This document shows, piece by piece, positions 27,100-37,316 of a stretch of DNA of 64,000 bases (position 1 is the stretch's first letter; each line of letters begins with the position of its first letter). A program made the position numbers and the translations under genes. Where the stretch lies: NCBI GenBank assembly GCA_022497155.1, contig MU385712.1, forward strand, positions 1 through 64,000, given 5' to 3'. This stretch comes from Whalleya microplaca (Eukaryota > Ascomycota > Sordariomycetes > Xylariales > Xylariaceae). The notes beneath the pieces were generated by a model. It did not search any database. It was not told the DNA's origin and saw only the letters and a list, made by a program, of their open reading frames with translations.

Positions 27100-28835
27100 C
27101 TACTCTACCTCGTCTTCTAGAGGATCTAACGCCCGGCCTGAATAATTGACTCTCAGGCCCAGCATTATCCCAGCCGCTCCAGCCGGCAGCCTCCGATCCC
27201 CGAAAAACGGGAGCGTTCGCCGAAGTGCCGAAGTCAGGGGCAGGTGCGGCAGATTCCGTGACCGATAGCTGTGGGTATAGTATGGCCTGTCCGCAAACTG
27301 AGCTCCCAAGCCTTCTCCCTCCAGCACGGAAGGAACGGCTTCGGGTCCGTCGTCCTTTAGCAGGTCTTCGGGCGCCGGAAGAGGGCATGACAGGGCATCT
27401 GGGATATTGATCCCATCACCGGCGGTAGACCCAGGGGATAGGATGTCTGCATCGGCCATCACTACGTCAGGGCCGCCATCATCATCATACTGGCCTGTGG
27501 TAGGGGAGTCGGACTCATCTTCTTGCGAAGCTGCGGGCTCATGTAGCCCGCGGCGCCGCATCTCAACGGTCCTCTCCTCAGCCAGATATAGGGCCTCGCG
27601 CAACATCCTGATGTCGCTTGAATCTTCGGGGAAGTCGGTCCTCTTGTGAGAAAAGAGCGCCAACGTATGCTCCACCCGCGGGAACCGGGGCCTCCCGCAC
27701 AGCTCGCACCCGTCGAAGGCCTTCTCCAGGTTATGCAGGTCCTCCGTTGTCACAGGATAAACCTCGAGGGGCTCTCCGCGCGTCCGGCTGGGTGGGGTCG
27801 AATCTCTGTACGCGAGCTTCTCCAGGTTCCGCATCACGTCGGAGTACCAGGGTATACCAAAGCCCTTGGCCCTCATCCTACCTCGCACCTTCTTGTGGAC
27901 TTGAGCGACGGAAAGCCTGAAGTCGGCTCGCTTCTCCAGTCCGGCCGCCATCATCTTCAAGAAGGCACAGTTGCTGTCTCCGCGCACGCCGAGGAAGGGA
28001 AACCGGCCATGGTCGTTAAGACGACAAGCCACGGCGTAGCGTATGAACAGGGCCAACAGATCCACGTCACGTCCGCAGGGGCCACCAAGAGCGACCGCAA
28101 GCAGCCTGTGACAGAACCTGCCGTGCCAGTTAGGGTTGGGTCTCTCCCTACCATCGATAGTGACGGTCTTCACGCCGTACACCAGACAGGTCTTGCGTCC
28201 CACTATGTCGGTCGGGGCGCATTGCAACACCTTGCATATCTTCTTCCACATGGGCACAAACTGGCTATTCTGTGCGGCCGCCGGTAGCCCTAGGCTCTTG
28301 ACGTACCGGTAGTAAGGGTCGTCGTTCAGACGTTGGACCAGATCTCGTTCGTCGGCCTTGCTCCATCTGTAATCGAACTCGACGTGCTTGATACGTCGCA
28401 CGTAGTCTTGAAGAGAACGGTGGGATTCCTGTTTCTCAATCCGGGCGTTTGTCTCCTCGGACAGCGAAAGCAAGGTCTCGGACACGTCTGTTATGACGGT
28501 GCGAAGTCTCTTACCTGCAAGAGTGGCTCCGAGGTTGTCGAAACTCTGGATTACCCGCTGCTTGTTGTCAGTACCGCTGCCGCGGCCCCCTCCAGTATCC
28601 TTTAATGCGAAAGGAACGTCGGATTCGTCTGTGAAGTCTTCATCGGATTCGACCGACCCATCCACTGTAAAGGGGTCCTGTTCCTCATCAAGGAACGGGT
28701 CCTCCTCGCTAGTGTTGGGGGCGTCCGCATCAGCTGGTGCTGAGCCAGTGGCGTGCTCAGAATCATCAGGGGGCTAGTAGCCTTTCTCTTTGTGCCCCTG
28801 GCAGCGTTGGTGGAACGAAGTACGCGATCGCTCAT
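27100..28835 (-). CDS. Uncharacterised acidic protein of the divergent pair; one frameshift near its 5' end
   Basis: A long minus-strand frame is open from 28,773 to the stop at 27,100 (about 557 codons) but has no ATG in its first ~170 codons. Another frame starts with a good ATG at 28,835 (MSDRVLRSTNAARGTKRK). It joins the long frame only if one base is gained or lost in the run of five C at 28,769-28,773. No GT-AG intron fits, so this is a frameshift or a base error. The protein would begin basic, then be very acidic (SEEDPFLDEEQDPF, SDEDFTDESD). The mid part is conserved-looking and rich in aromatic residues (NPNWHGRFCHRLLAVALGG). A CELC-x9-H-x6-H arrangement follows and could bind metal. 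I do not recognise the family. It is divergently paired with the gene at 29,298. Confidence 0.65.
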
Positions 28836-29297
28836 TTTGGAGGCTTGTTTTGTTGAGCGATTTGACGTGGTGAAAATATTACGAAAGGGAGCGGTGGGGT
28901 TGTGATGAAGGATGACAGAAAACCACTTTTTCCGGGAATACCTTTAAATAACGTGTTGCTGTTTATTAAACTTTTTATTATATATCTTCAAATCTATGCC
29001 ATAAATTAAGTAAAAATCTATTTATAAAATAAAGTTATAACTGAAAATTATATTATATTTACTATGAATAATAAAATTAAGAAAAAGTAAATAGTTAATA
29101 TATTACATTATTACTTAGGATCTCTCCTGTCACTGGGAAGTCACTTCTAAATCCTCTGTGACGCGTTACACAAACTACGTATCTCCTCCCCACGCGCACC
29201 AGAATACTCTCTTTCGCACAACACGCCACCATCACCACACCCAGCAATCAAGAACTTGCCCAACAACAACAACAAAAGGAAAAAGTTCACAATCACG
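28836..29297. promoter_or_regulatory. Shared intergenic promoter region of first divergent pair
   Basis: A 462-bp gap separates the two opposite start codons. About 160 bp in the middle (28,950-29,110) is markedly A/T-rich, with TATAT and AATAATAAAA strings. The part before the plus-strand ATG is C/A-rich (CAACAACAACAACAAAAGG), as is common for fungal 5' leaders. Shared control of both genes is an inference from the arrangement. Confidence 0.45.
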
Positions 29298-30092
29298 ATG
29301 GCGGCCAACCTCGACGAGACCCTCAGCGAGATCATCGATGGAGGCAAGGGCAACAAGCGCGGTCGCGCTGATACAGCTTCGTCTGCCGCCGTTGATGACG
29401 ATGGTAGCGGAGAGTATCAGGTGGCCAAGCGAGCCAAAACCGTCCCCACCGAGCTCGTCAAAGGCTCGGATGTGGGTTACATCCGACGTGGCGGCCGCGT
29501 TACGGCCACCTACAACATGAACGACCCAGCCAGCACTGACTGGGCTGCCGTTGGCCCCCGTGTCACTACAGGCATGGCCTCGAACGAGGAGAACCTCGAC
29601 GACGCCGTCGAGGGCTTTAAGGAGCGGGCCAAAGCCGCCAATAATGGCTCGGTCGGTCTCGTTGCCTTTTCGCTCGCCTCGGTGAATCCGCTCGCGCATC
29701 GTCGACGTGCGCGCATGGCGGGGGAGCGTATCGCGGCCCAACCGAATTGGGCCCAGGGTGCTTCCCTTCGTGGTAATGCTCCTGCCCTTCCTCCTGTGGT
29801 TCCCGCCCATGAAACTCCTACCACTACCACTCCTGCTTCTACCATTCCTGCTGCCACTCCTGCCCCCGCTCCACAGCCCCAGGGGAAGAAGAACAATAGA
29901 AGGGGAAGGAAGAACAAAGGGAAGGGCAATGCCGGTGGCGGTTCAGGGTCTGACGTGGCCATTGCGGACATCGATGCTATCTGGAAGAAGGATAGCAAGC
30001 TGCGCACAGCATCAGAAGAAGCGGCGCTCCTCTCCTCCTTGGATGCCGAGATGGACGACTTCATGGCCAAGTCGGATGCACCTCCGGCCTAA
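29298..30092 (+). CDS. ALY/REF (Yra1)-like protein with N- and C-terminal helicase-binding motifs, no RRM
   Basis: Predicted 264-residue, intron-less, low-complexity protein. The start is the ATG in CACGATGGCG, since the frame upstream lacks ATG. The N-terminus MAANLDETLSEIIDGG followed by a basic KRGR has the form of the UAP56/Sub2-binding motif that opens ALY/REF mRNA-export adaptors. The C-terminus SLDAEMDDFMAK matches the second such motif. In between are a bipartite basic stretch (KRGR...KRAK), a Pro/Thr/Ala-rich linker and an RG/RK-rich patch (KKNNRRGRKNKGKGN). A recognisable RRM, normal in ALY proteins, is missing. Nuclear RNA export or remodelling is therefore likely by motif, but unproven. 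It is divergent from the acidic-protein gene and lies between the two inverted motif arrays, which is an unexpected setting for a housekeeping export factor. Confidence 0.6.
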   Translation: MAANLDETLSEIIDGGKGNKRGRADTASSAAVDDDGSGEYQVAKRAKTVPTELVKGSDVGYIRRGGRVTATYNMNDPASTDWAAVGPRVTTGMASNEENLDDAVEGFKERAKAANNGSVGLVAFSLASVNPLAHRRRARMAGERIAAQPNWAQGASLRGNAPALPPVVPAHETPTTTTPASTIPAATPAPAPQPQGKKNNRRGRKNKGKGNAGGGSGSDVAIADIDAIWKKDSKLRTASEEAALLSSLDAEMDDFMAKSDAPPA

Positions 30093-31312
30093 AGGGTCAC
30101 CTTAATGAGGTGATATTTGGCTTTTTTGCTGTGTGTACGTGCTTCCTGGGACTGCATGACCTTCTAATCTACCTGTCTTCATCCGGGGCGATGACAGGAG
30201 ATTGGCCCCGTATTCGTTCCTGGCTTGGACATGCCATCCTTGAAAGAATAGGGGTTTTTTATCAAGTAAGCACCTTTGTATATAGGAATTAAATCAATCC
30301 TATTGTGTGTAATAGTTTTTTCCGGCGATGCTGTGATTGTGACTAACTTGTTAACGTGAAATCTGCTGGCCGGCTCCCGCAGTCGTAGACTCGTAGACAT
30401 TTTTAGGGCACTGGAATTGCTTCGCCATTTTCAGTACTTTGGGACTACCACGATACTTTGCTATTCCACGACCACTTAAAGCCGCCTTAGACTGACGCAA
30501 TAACTACTCTATGACTTTGAAGTTTAACATGTAGAATGCACGCCCGTTAATTATCGTGAAACCTGAGGTCTAGTGGATCTTAAGTCTATTTCAAAATTTT
30601 AGTTACAAGGTCGCATTAAAACTAGCATAATCCATAAAATGCCGGTAGACAAACAACAAACTGTGATCGCTAATCAAGATAAGCTTGTCGACTTCTGGGT
30701 GTATCCATAGAACATAGAATGTCTATGCCGCACATGGCTATTATTAAAGAAGAGCTAATGTATCGCTAGTCATATAATATCCTCCGCTCCCACTAGAACT
30801 CAACTCATTACCCACCACTAGTATATCGACTAGGATATGTCGGGAGAGCAGCTAGAGATATACTAGAGTCAATTCCACTTGTTACCCTACGGCCGCTATA
30901 GACATGCCACGTAGGCAGTATCGTGATATAGCCGCCGGGAGCAATGCGACAATGTAACATCGTCGATAAGGCGAAACATAATCACGGTCTGCTTGGCATA
31001 TTATACTATAACCGATAGTGCGAGTCATAAAGTTATTACAATCTCCGCCATCGGGCCCTTTCGCCTAGGATAACGTTACACTCGGTGTGAGATTTCTTAC
31101 TTCGTAGTCCACCCAATGTCGTGGCCAGCTAGGCCAGCATAAAGAACCAATGAAAAGTAGCTCCGTGCCTCAATCCCACGGTTAATAATAATGGCTTATA
31201 CATATAATCTCGGTCATAACGCTTAACTGTATAACATACCATAAGAGATAGGGGCCAAAAGGTTTGAAAAGCCAGGTAGCGTTATTATAAAACCCGATTG
31301 CGTTAGTCAAGG
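30093..31312. other. Gene-free stretch between ALY-like gene and right array
   Basis: About 1.2 kb of moderate composition without a convincing open frame. It is the counterpart of the 1.4 kb gap on the left side, so the gene pair sits nearly centrally between the two arrays. No transposon signature was seen. Confidence 0.4.
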
Positions 31313-32330
31313 AGATCTTGCTCGCTCGTTGGTATGAGTCGCAGGATAATGTTGCTCGCTGGTTCATACACCGCAATCGTTATGCTCGCTAGATAATATA
31401 AACCCTACAATGATGATACTGCTCGCTGCCTAGTGAAGGGTATCAGGTAAGATTACCAGCCAGTTAATCTAAAGCTTATAATTATCTTGCTAGCTCATAT
31501 ATATAAGTTCACCCTATATCTTGCTCGCACTTCACCGCTGCTCATATAAACTTACAACCGGCTTTGAACAATTGTTAGGCTCCTTAATATTGATCAGGAA
31601 ACGAGATATGTGACTAAAGTGTATCATAGAACGTTCATTTACGGCAACATAGCAGTCTGAGATCTTGCTCGCTAGTTTATATGAGCCTACCAAAGACCTT
31701 GCTCGTGCATTATATGTTCGCTGTCTAGAGTTATCTGCAATATAAGATGATCATCTAAGAATCTCTGCAATGCTTGCTTCTGGTAGCTACATACAGGCCT
31801 ACGTCGATCTGTATAAAGAGTATCTTAATGTTCGTTCGGTCTCACTGACCGAAACATCACTGGGTGTATGCCTCGTTACGCCGGCCCTGCTCCATGACCG
31901 AACATTGCTCTGAATGATCACCACATATGTTACTTAGCCAACAAAGCTGTACAAAAAGAAGAAGAAAACCACTAGGCTCAAAGCAGCGGTGTTTTTCCAT
32001 CCGACTTTTATCTTTGGCGAGTGTTGTCTTAGGGAAGATGTTACTCGCTATTTCTTATGCCAATTGCGATAATCTTGCTTGCTATATGATTTAGTGATTG
32101 TAACGTAATAAAAGATTATCATACTGACATACAATAACGTAAATAGAGTCAGCCACAGATGATTAAGACGAGTATACATGACAGAACTTAAAATATACCT
32201 ACTTGGCTTGTATGCAAGTCTTGCTCGCTAGAATATATGGCAATCACTGACATCTTGCTCGCCAATATATATAGCGGTTACAGACATCTTGCTCGCCGGT
32301 AGATGTGCGGGTTACAGATATCTTGCTCGC
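31313..32330 (-). repeat. Right array of paired motifs (AGATCTTGCTCGC), inverted relative to left array
   Basis: TTGCTCGC cores, some with one change, start at 31,318, 31,352, 31,382, 31,419, 31,487, 31,521, 31,665, 31,699, 32,041, 32,075, 32,221, 32,255, 32,289 and 32,323. Pairs are exactly 34 bp apart at six places, and unit starts are about 169-188 bp apart. One unit is missing near 31,845, where a stretch with TTCGGTCTCACTGACCGAA occurs. The last unit is doubled to four copies at 34-bp steps. A TATATAA-like string again lies between paired motifs when read on the minus strand. The array mirrors the one at 24,921-25,690. Confidence 0.85.
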
Positions 32331-32674
32331 TGCCATAAGACAACCATATTCACTTTATTTCTTTACATGATAAGTTATATAGAGCTACATGCAGACCTGT
32401 ATAGCCACCTCCACTTAAACGTTATATCATAGCACCATAATTACTGGTCCCGCACGCTACTCAAGAAGGACTCATATTACTTGCCTCATAACTATAGGAT
32501 AGAGGTCAGTATATATTATGCGAAAAGCTGAATACGTATGCTAAGCCCTGACTCAATGGAACCTTGTTGTCTTGTGGATGTCACTGGCGCCCTGGAACCT
32601 CATAGTTGTAACAGGTGGTCTAGCGCGGGAACCAGCTGTACCATCACCCATTAGTTCCTGACCATCCTGGTTTC
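32331..32674. other. Spacer between right array and TIR element
   Basis: About 340 bp of normal composition, without an open frame or recognisable signal, up to the left terminal inverted repeat at 32,675. Confidence 0.35.
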
Positions 32675-33359
32675 ATACCATGGATCCCGACCATTCGGGA
32701 CACCCTAGGTGCCGGGACCGCAAAAATCAGCGATCATCATATAAAACCCTCCACTTTTACTTACACATTTCTTAGCCATAATTTAATATAATAAAACGAG
32801 AGTTTTTATAGCTTTAAATAATTATATAAATATTAATATATATTTTTTCTAAATTTTTTTAAGTAACGGAAAGTAATTAATTAAAACTATTAATAAGATA
32901 TTTTTTCGCGTATATATCGTTTTTCCACTTACTTTAATTTTAACCCTAGATATTTTAATATTATAAACCCCGATTATAATACCCTTTTATATAAATATAA
33001 ATATAGCTATAACTGTTATAAATATTTAAAAAAATAATTTATTAGTTTATATATTAAGTTAAAAATAAGGTATTTTATAATCGACCTTTTTTATATGTAT
33101 TTATAGCAAAATATCAGCAACTAAATTTAATTATAACAATTATTTTATAAAATAATAAAAAAAACGGCTTATTAAATAGATTTTTAATTAAAAAATATTA
33201 AGTTATGCTTTTTTATATTTAAATATACGTATTATTATATATTATTACGGGGTATACGCCTATAAAAGACAGGGCTTAAGATTTAGCTATATTATTAGTA
33301 AAATTATTAACATGGGGAAAAAAGGAAAAAAAAAAGCAAGCCTAATAAGGCCTGTTAAA

Positions 33360-33490
33360 AATCACTATGTACGCAAGGTGGGGTAGCTTAGTCATCTGAG
33401 TGATTACAGCGTTTGCGTACTTCACTTAATCCTGATTTTAATCTTAATCTTAACCCCAGTCCTAACTAGTCCCGATTCGGCCGTAACATA
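33360..33490 (+). other. RIP-spared patch with tRNA-like A box, possible SINE remnant
   Basis: About 130 bp of normal composition in otherwise eroded DNA. It contains GGTAGCTTAGTCATCTGAG, which resembles a tRNA/SINE A box. An 8-bp inverted repeat GTACGCAA...TTGCGTAC encloses that segment, and CCCGATTCGGCC about 90 bp downstream is a poor match to a B box. A full tRNA cloverleaf could not be drawn. The SINE idea is tentative. Confidence 0.3.
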
Positions 33491-34801
33491 TACGTTATAA
33501 TTAATACTCTAACTTTCCTAAGCAAAAACTAGACTTAAGGCTTTATATAACGTAATCTTTCGATATTAATTAAAATTAAATAGAAAGTTAAAGCCTTACG
33601 TTTTAATTCGTTTATTTTAAAAGCTATTAACTAATATTTCTAGGTTTAAAAAAGTAAATATAATTTTATTTTTTTAAGCTAATTTATAATATAAATAAGG
33701 GTAGCTTAATAGCTATATATAATATATAAGCTTTTATTATTTAAATTTAACGTTAAAATATTAATTACGTGCTTTAAGTCTCGATTGTTTAGTTTTAAGC
33801 AGTTTAATAATAAAACGAGCGTTTTTAAAAAGCCTTTAAAGCTATATATAAACCTTTTTTTTTAAATGCGTTAGCGTAATTAGCGTTACTTTTAAACCAG
33901 GTATTATTTTTAAAGGTAAAAAGCTTTAAATAACCTAATTTATAAAACAATTTTTAAAAACAGCTCTTTAATATTATATTACCTTAAAAAAAGTTAAACT
34001 AATAATAAAATTACTATTAACTAGCTTAAATAAATATTTATATTTTAAATTAAACCTTTTATTAATAACCGAATAAAACTATAGCTAATTATTTTTGATA
34101 AATATAAAAGTTATAAAATAGTAAATTTATTCGATTTTTTATTTATTTCAATTAGTTTTATATTTTTCCGATTTCTTTTAAATTTATTATAAGCTAATAT
34201 TAAAGTATATAACTAACTTTATTTAACTAAAATACCTTTATAACTACTTACTTTAAATATAATATTTTCTTTTACTTTTTTTAACATATATTTCTTATAG
34301 CCTTTAACTATTAAATAATAATCCTTTTAATTAGCTTAAACGCCGATATTAAAATCTTTTAAAAAATATAACTATTAAATTAATTTAGTTCCGGTAAATA
34401 AATTAAATTTTATAAGGACTTATATTTAAATTAAAAGTGAAACTTTTATTATAAAAAATATTTACTTTAGCTTTAAAGTTATAAAAACCTAGCTAATATT
34501 AAAAAAAAGCTTTAAGTTATTTAAAAATTTAAAAAAATAAAAAGGAGGTAAATAAAACTAAATTTTAATAAGCTTATATAAATATAATTTTTATATTAAT
34601 TATAAAGTATTAAATTAAAAATTTAATTAAAAAACGTATATTAAATTTTAATTATAAAATCCGTAAGTTTATTAATTATGTAAAAGAGTTAAATATAAAT
34701 TTATTATTAAAACATAAAGAAATTAAATGTTTAAAAAAAAAGTTAAACGTTTAAAGCTAAAAAGAAAAAAATAGCGAGTTTTTAATTTAAACTAACACTT
34801 T

Positions 34802-35009
34802 TATTATAACATAAGGATTAAGTACGGGATTTAAAGTGTGGTTTATGCGCATTACGTAATCACAGCTTAAGCCTCACACTTAACATATATAGTAAATTTC
34901 TCGGCCGACCTTTTAGCTTAAATTCTTTCCTTTTTCCTTTATTTTAATATTATATAAAATACATAGGAATTAAGTCGCTAAGCCACCTTAACCCTTATAA
35001 TACGTGACA
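34802..35009 (-). repeat. Solo LTR, family 2, with 5-bp target duplication
   Basis: A 208-bp inverted copy of 3,882-4,091, running TATTATAACATAAGG... to ...ACGTGACA. It is flanked by acttt on both sides (34,797-34,801 and 35,010-35,014). The differences from the other copy are nearly all C/T or G/A. It is nested in the TIR element, so it inserted after that element and was itself subject to RIP. Confidence 0.85.
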
Positions 35010-35384
35010 ACTTTTAAACACTTTAAAAAATCTAAAAAAAAAATTAAAAAACTAATAAAGCTATAAATAATACTTTAAAAAAATTATAATTATTATAAAT
35101 AATATAGAAAAAAAAATTCCGAGAAAAAAAATTCCGAAAAAAATTCCTTTATTTAAGTTTTATTTACACCTATAAAATAAACTCGTTCTAATAAAATAAT
35201 TAAAATGCCAAATAAACTAACAAATTAATTAAAAGAAATACTATTAAACGGTAATTTTTATTTTTATTTTAAATAAGTTATTAATTTTCTATTATTATTT
35301 AAATATGGTAACTTTTATATGGCGGAATTTAGTTATTGCGGTCCCGGCACCTAGGGTGTCCCGAATGGTCGGGATCCATAGTAT

Positions 35385-35822
35385 CTCAATGCTCGGCAGC
35401 CCATCCTCCTATTCTTCAACACGCCTGACGAAACCTGGGATCAGATTCTAAGGGTTCAATGCGGTCGACGATATGTACGGTCGGCTTTGTTTCCAAAGAC
35501 TCAGTGCCTACATATGTATTAGCCTACTTCAGTTCATGATTCAACAAGCGTGATGATATCCGCATGGGCCGTAGCTTTCTTGACTCTCGGAGATTCGATA
35601 TGCTCCTCAAGGACTTAGGTACGTTGCAATAGTTTCAGGTCTAGAAGGGAATTGGAAATAGCCGTTGCGCTAGGGGTTTTAATAAATAGGCAGAATTCCA
35701 GTGCTCCCCATACATGTCAAGAGTTCAGAGGTCTAGTATGAATGTTTGAACACTTAATATTACACATTATTTAAGCTACAAATAAAGATAGCAAGTCTCC
35801 AGCTACCGTGCCGGACTCGCTG
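35385..35822. other. Gene-free stretch after the TIR element
   Basis: About 440 bp of normal composition leading to the stop codon of the minus-strand gene at 35,823. No GCGAGCAAGATCT-type motif and no recognisable signal was found. Confidence 0.35.
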
Positions 35823-36962
35823 CTATGTATTCACAACCCCCATCATCTTCTGATACTTGAGTTCCCAGTCGTTGGGCCTCTTGGGGACTTCTGGAGCCAG
35901 ACGGTGGAGCCTGCTGGCCGGCTTGGTCATCTGCCTATCGTTCGCCAAGGAGTAGTACACCATGTACGAGGTGCCAGGCGTGCCGAACTTCCAGTCGTCC
36001 AGCTGCCAGGCAAAGTCGGCCGGGCCACTTGTTTTGGGTCCGTCGACCATGTACGTTCGGATCAAGTCGTGCTTCTGCTCATCGTCTCTGAGGCGGACGA
36101 CGGCTATCACGCTGTAGAGCGACTCCTGGAATCGGCTCAGCTTGACGTCCTTTCCTGGGGCGCTTGTACAGGTCAGCACCGCTCCGTTGATCCTGATAGT
36201 ACGAATATGGTTGAAGGTCGGGGGTTTGTAGGCCGGGTCGCTGTCCTTGGGGACCTGGCAGAGGACCCGGATGACAGCTGGCTCGTTGAATTGGTAGTAG
36301 TACCGCCTATTGTCCCCTCGAGACGTGAAACAGCCGAATTTAGCGCTGATGAAGCCGCCCAGGTTGCCACGGCAGTTCCATGTAACCAGGCTGCTTCTCG
36401 CCCATTCGCTCGGCGGCGGCGGGTGTGTCACGATGCTCCACGTCTCGGGCCTGTCCAGCGGCTGCGAGAGAACCGGCTGGCGGTACAGCTGGAAGGGGCG
36501 GCGCTTCCACAGCGTCTCGAGCATGATGTCGCTCTCGGTGAGCGCTCTGAAGGCCATGCCGGTGGTGGCTGCGGGATAGCCGTCCTGCAGGAAGGCGTCA
36601 ACGATATCGTGGCGTATGATATTCTGCATTTGTCTGCAGACTTCGGTATCCGCCAGATCGGCCCAGGCAAGTAAGAGGAGCGGGAAGCGCGCCTCGTCCC
36701 TTCTGATCTCATCAAGGTCGTCAGGGATGGGCTCTCCCTCCTCTGGCTCCATGCCTCGGTACTCCTCTTTTAGCTGAAGGTAGGCTTGGCGGATAACCAC
36801 GGTCAAGACATCCAAGCCGTTCATATCACGCACAGCGTGCTTCCTAACCTCGATGTCCAGCTCAGAATACGTTGCGGGATACTGGTACGCTAGTAGTACA
36901 TCTTGATTGAGGTAATGCTGGTTTCGGACATCGGCCAAGTTGGGGCGTTCGTTAGAAGCCAT
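35823..36962 (-). CDS. Uncharacterised 379-residue protein of second divergent pair
   Basis: Intron-less frame starting at the ATG of MASNERPNLADVRNQ (the frame extends further upstream but has no ATG). It is rich in charged and aromatic residues, with no signal peptide or membrane segment. A short acidic Pro-containing segment (EPEEGEPIPDDLDE) lies in the first third. The C-terminal third has alternating strands ending YSVIAVVRLRDDEQ and GTPGTSYMVYYSL, which loosely recalls the C-terminal fold of ubiquitin-specific proteases, but no catalytic Cys/His boxes can be assigned. I do not recognise the family. Its partner on the other strand is the broken helicase gene. Head-to-head layout, normal composition and lack of introns are shared with the pair at 27,100-30,092, which suggests a common origin. 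Confidence 0.65.
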   Translation of the reverse strand: MASNERPNLADVRNQHYLNQDVLLAYQYPATYSELDIEVRKHAVRDMNGLDVLTVVIRQAYLQLKEEYRGMEPEEGEPIPDDLDEIRRDEARFPLLLLAWADLADTEVCRQMQNIIRHDIVDAFLQDGYPAATTGMAFRALTESDIMLETLWKRRPFQLYRQPVLSQPLDRPETWSIVTHPPPPSEWARSSLVTWNCRGNLGGFISAKFGCFTSRGDNRRYYYQFNEPAVIRVLCQVPKDSDPAYKPPTFNHIRTIRINGAVLTCTSAPGKDVKLSRFQESLYSVIAVVRLRDDEQKHDLIRTYMVDGPKTSGPADFAWQLDDWKFGTPGTSYMVYYSLANDRQMTKPASRLHRLAPEVPKRPNDWELKYQKMMGVVNT

Positions 36963-37316
36963 CGCGTTGTCGTCGTGGTTGCCTGTGTCGAAGGTGGGGA
37001 TGGTCACGATTCTGTCCACGTAGTCAACTTTTGCCCAGGCGAAGTAAATCAACAGAGCGTAGAAACGGAGAGGAATGATCAATGAACTTATTTGGAAAGA
37101 ATCAGAACCAAGATACGATAGAATATTTGCTTTTACTGGATTATGTACGTGAATAGAATATAATATAGAAATTTGGTTCTACTACTTCACCTGGCCCTCA
37201 GCTGAATTGCGTAGACCGAGATATTTTTTTCTATGGCAGAGGAACCAGCATTGAACTTGGCTCCTGCCTCCACCCAACACACTCGCCACGACCAACAACA
37301 ACAGCCTAGTTCCAAG
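36963..37316. promoter_or_regulatory. Shared intergenic region of second divergent pair
   Basis: 354 bp between opposite start codons. The middle is A/T-rich, and a C/A-rich leader (CACGACCAACAACAACAG) precedes the plus-strand ATG, much like the leader before 29,298. A bidirectional promoter is inferred from the layout. Confidence 0.4.

Larger units (their letters stand above)
32675..35384. mobile_element. DNA-transposon-like element with 49-bp terminal inverted repeats, RIP-eroded interior
   Basis: The ends 32,675-32,723 and 35,336-35,384 are inverted copies of a G/C-rich 49-bp sequence (core CCCGACCATTCGGGACACCC) that differ at one position. Between them lie 2.6 kb of extremely A/T-rich sequence with no open frame, which is the RIP pattern. 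The ends contain CA and TG yet are not mutated. The interior holds a family 2 solo LTR (34,802-35,009) and an unmutated patch at 33,360-33,490. The size suits a single-transposase cut-and-paste element plus one nested LTR. The superfamily could not be told, and no target duplication is evident immediately outside the repeats. Confidence 0.75.

Noticed and set aside
27646..28287. 213-codon plus-strand frame opposite the acidic-protein gene
   Set aside because: Shadow of the longer minus-strand frame, which has the more protein-like composition.
29232..29810. 192-codon minus-strand frame opposite the ALY-like gene
   Set aside because: Antisense shadow; the plus-strand frame has a good start context and recognisable terminal motifs.
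33364..33440. Genuine tRNA gene
   Set aside because: Only an A-box-like string is present; acceptor, anticodon and T arms could not be folded, and the B-box distance is too long.
35808..36674. 288-codon plus-strand frame opposite the 379-residue gene
   Set aside because: Antisense shadow; the minus-strand frame is longer and more protein-like.
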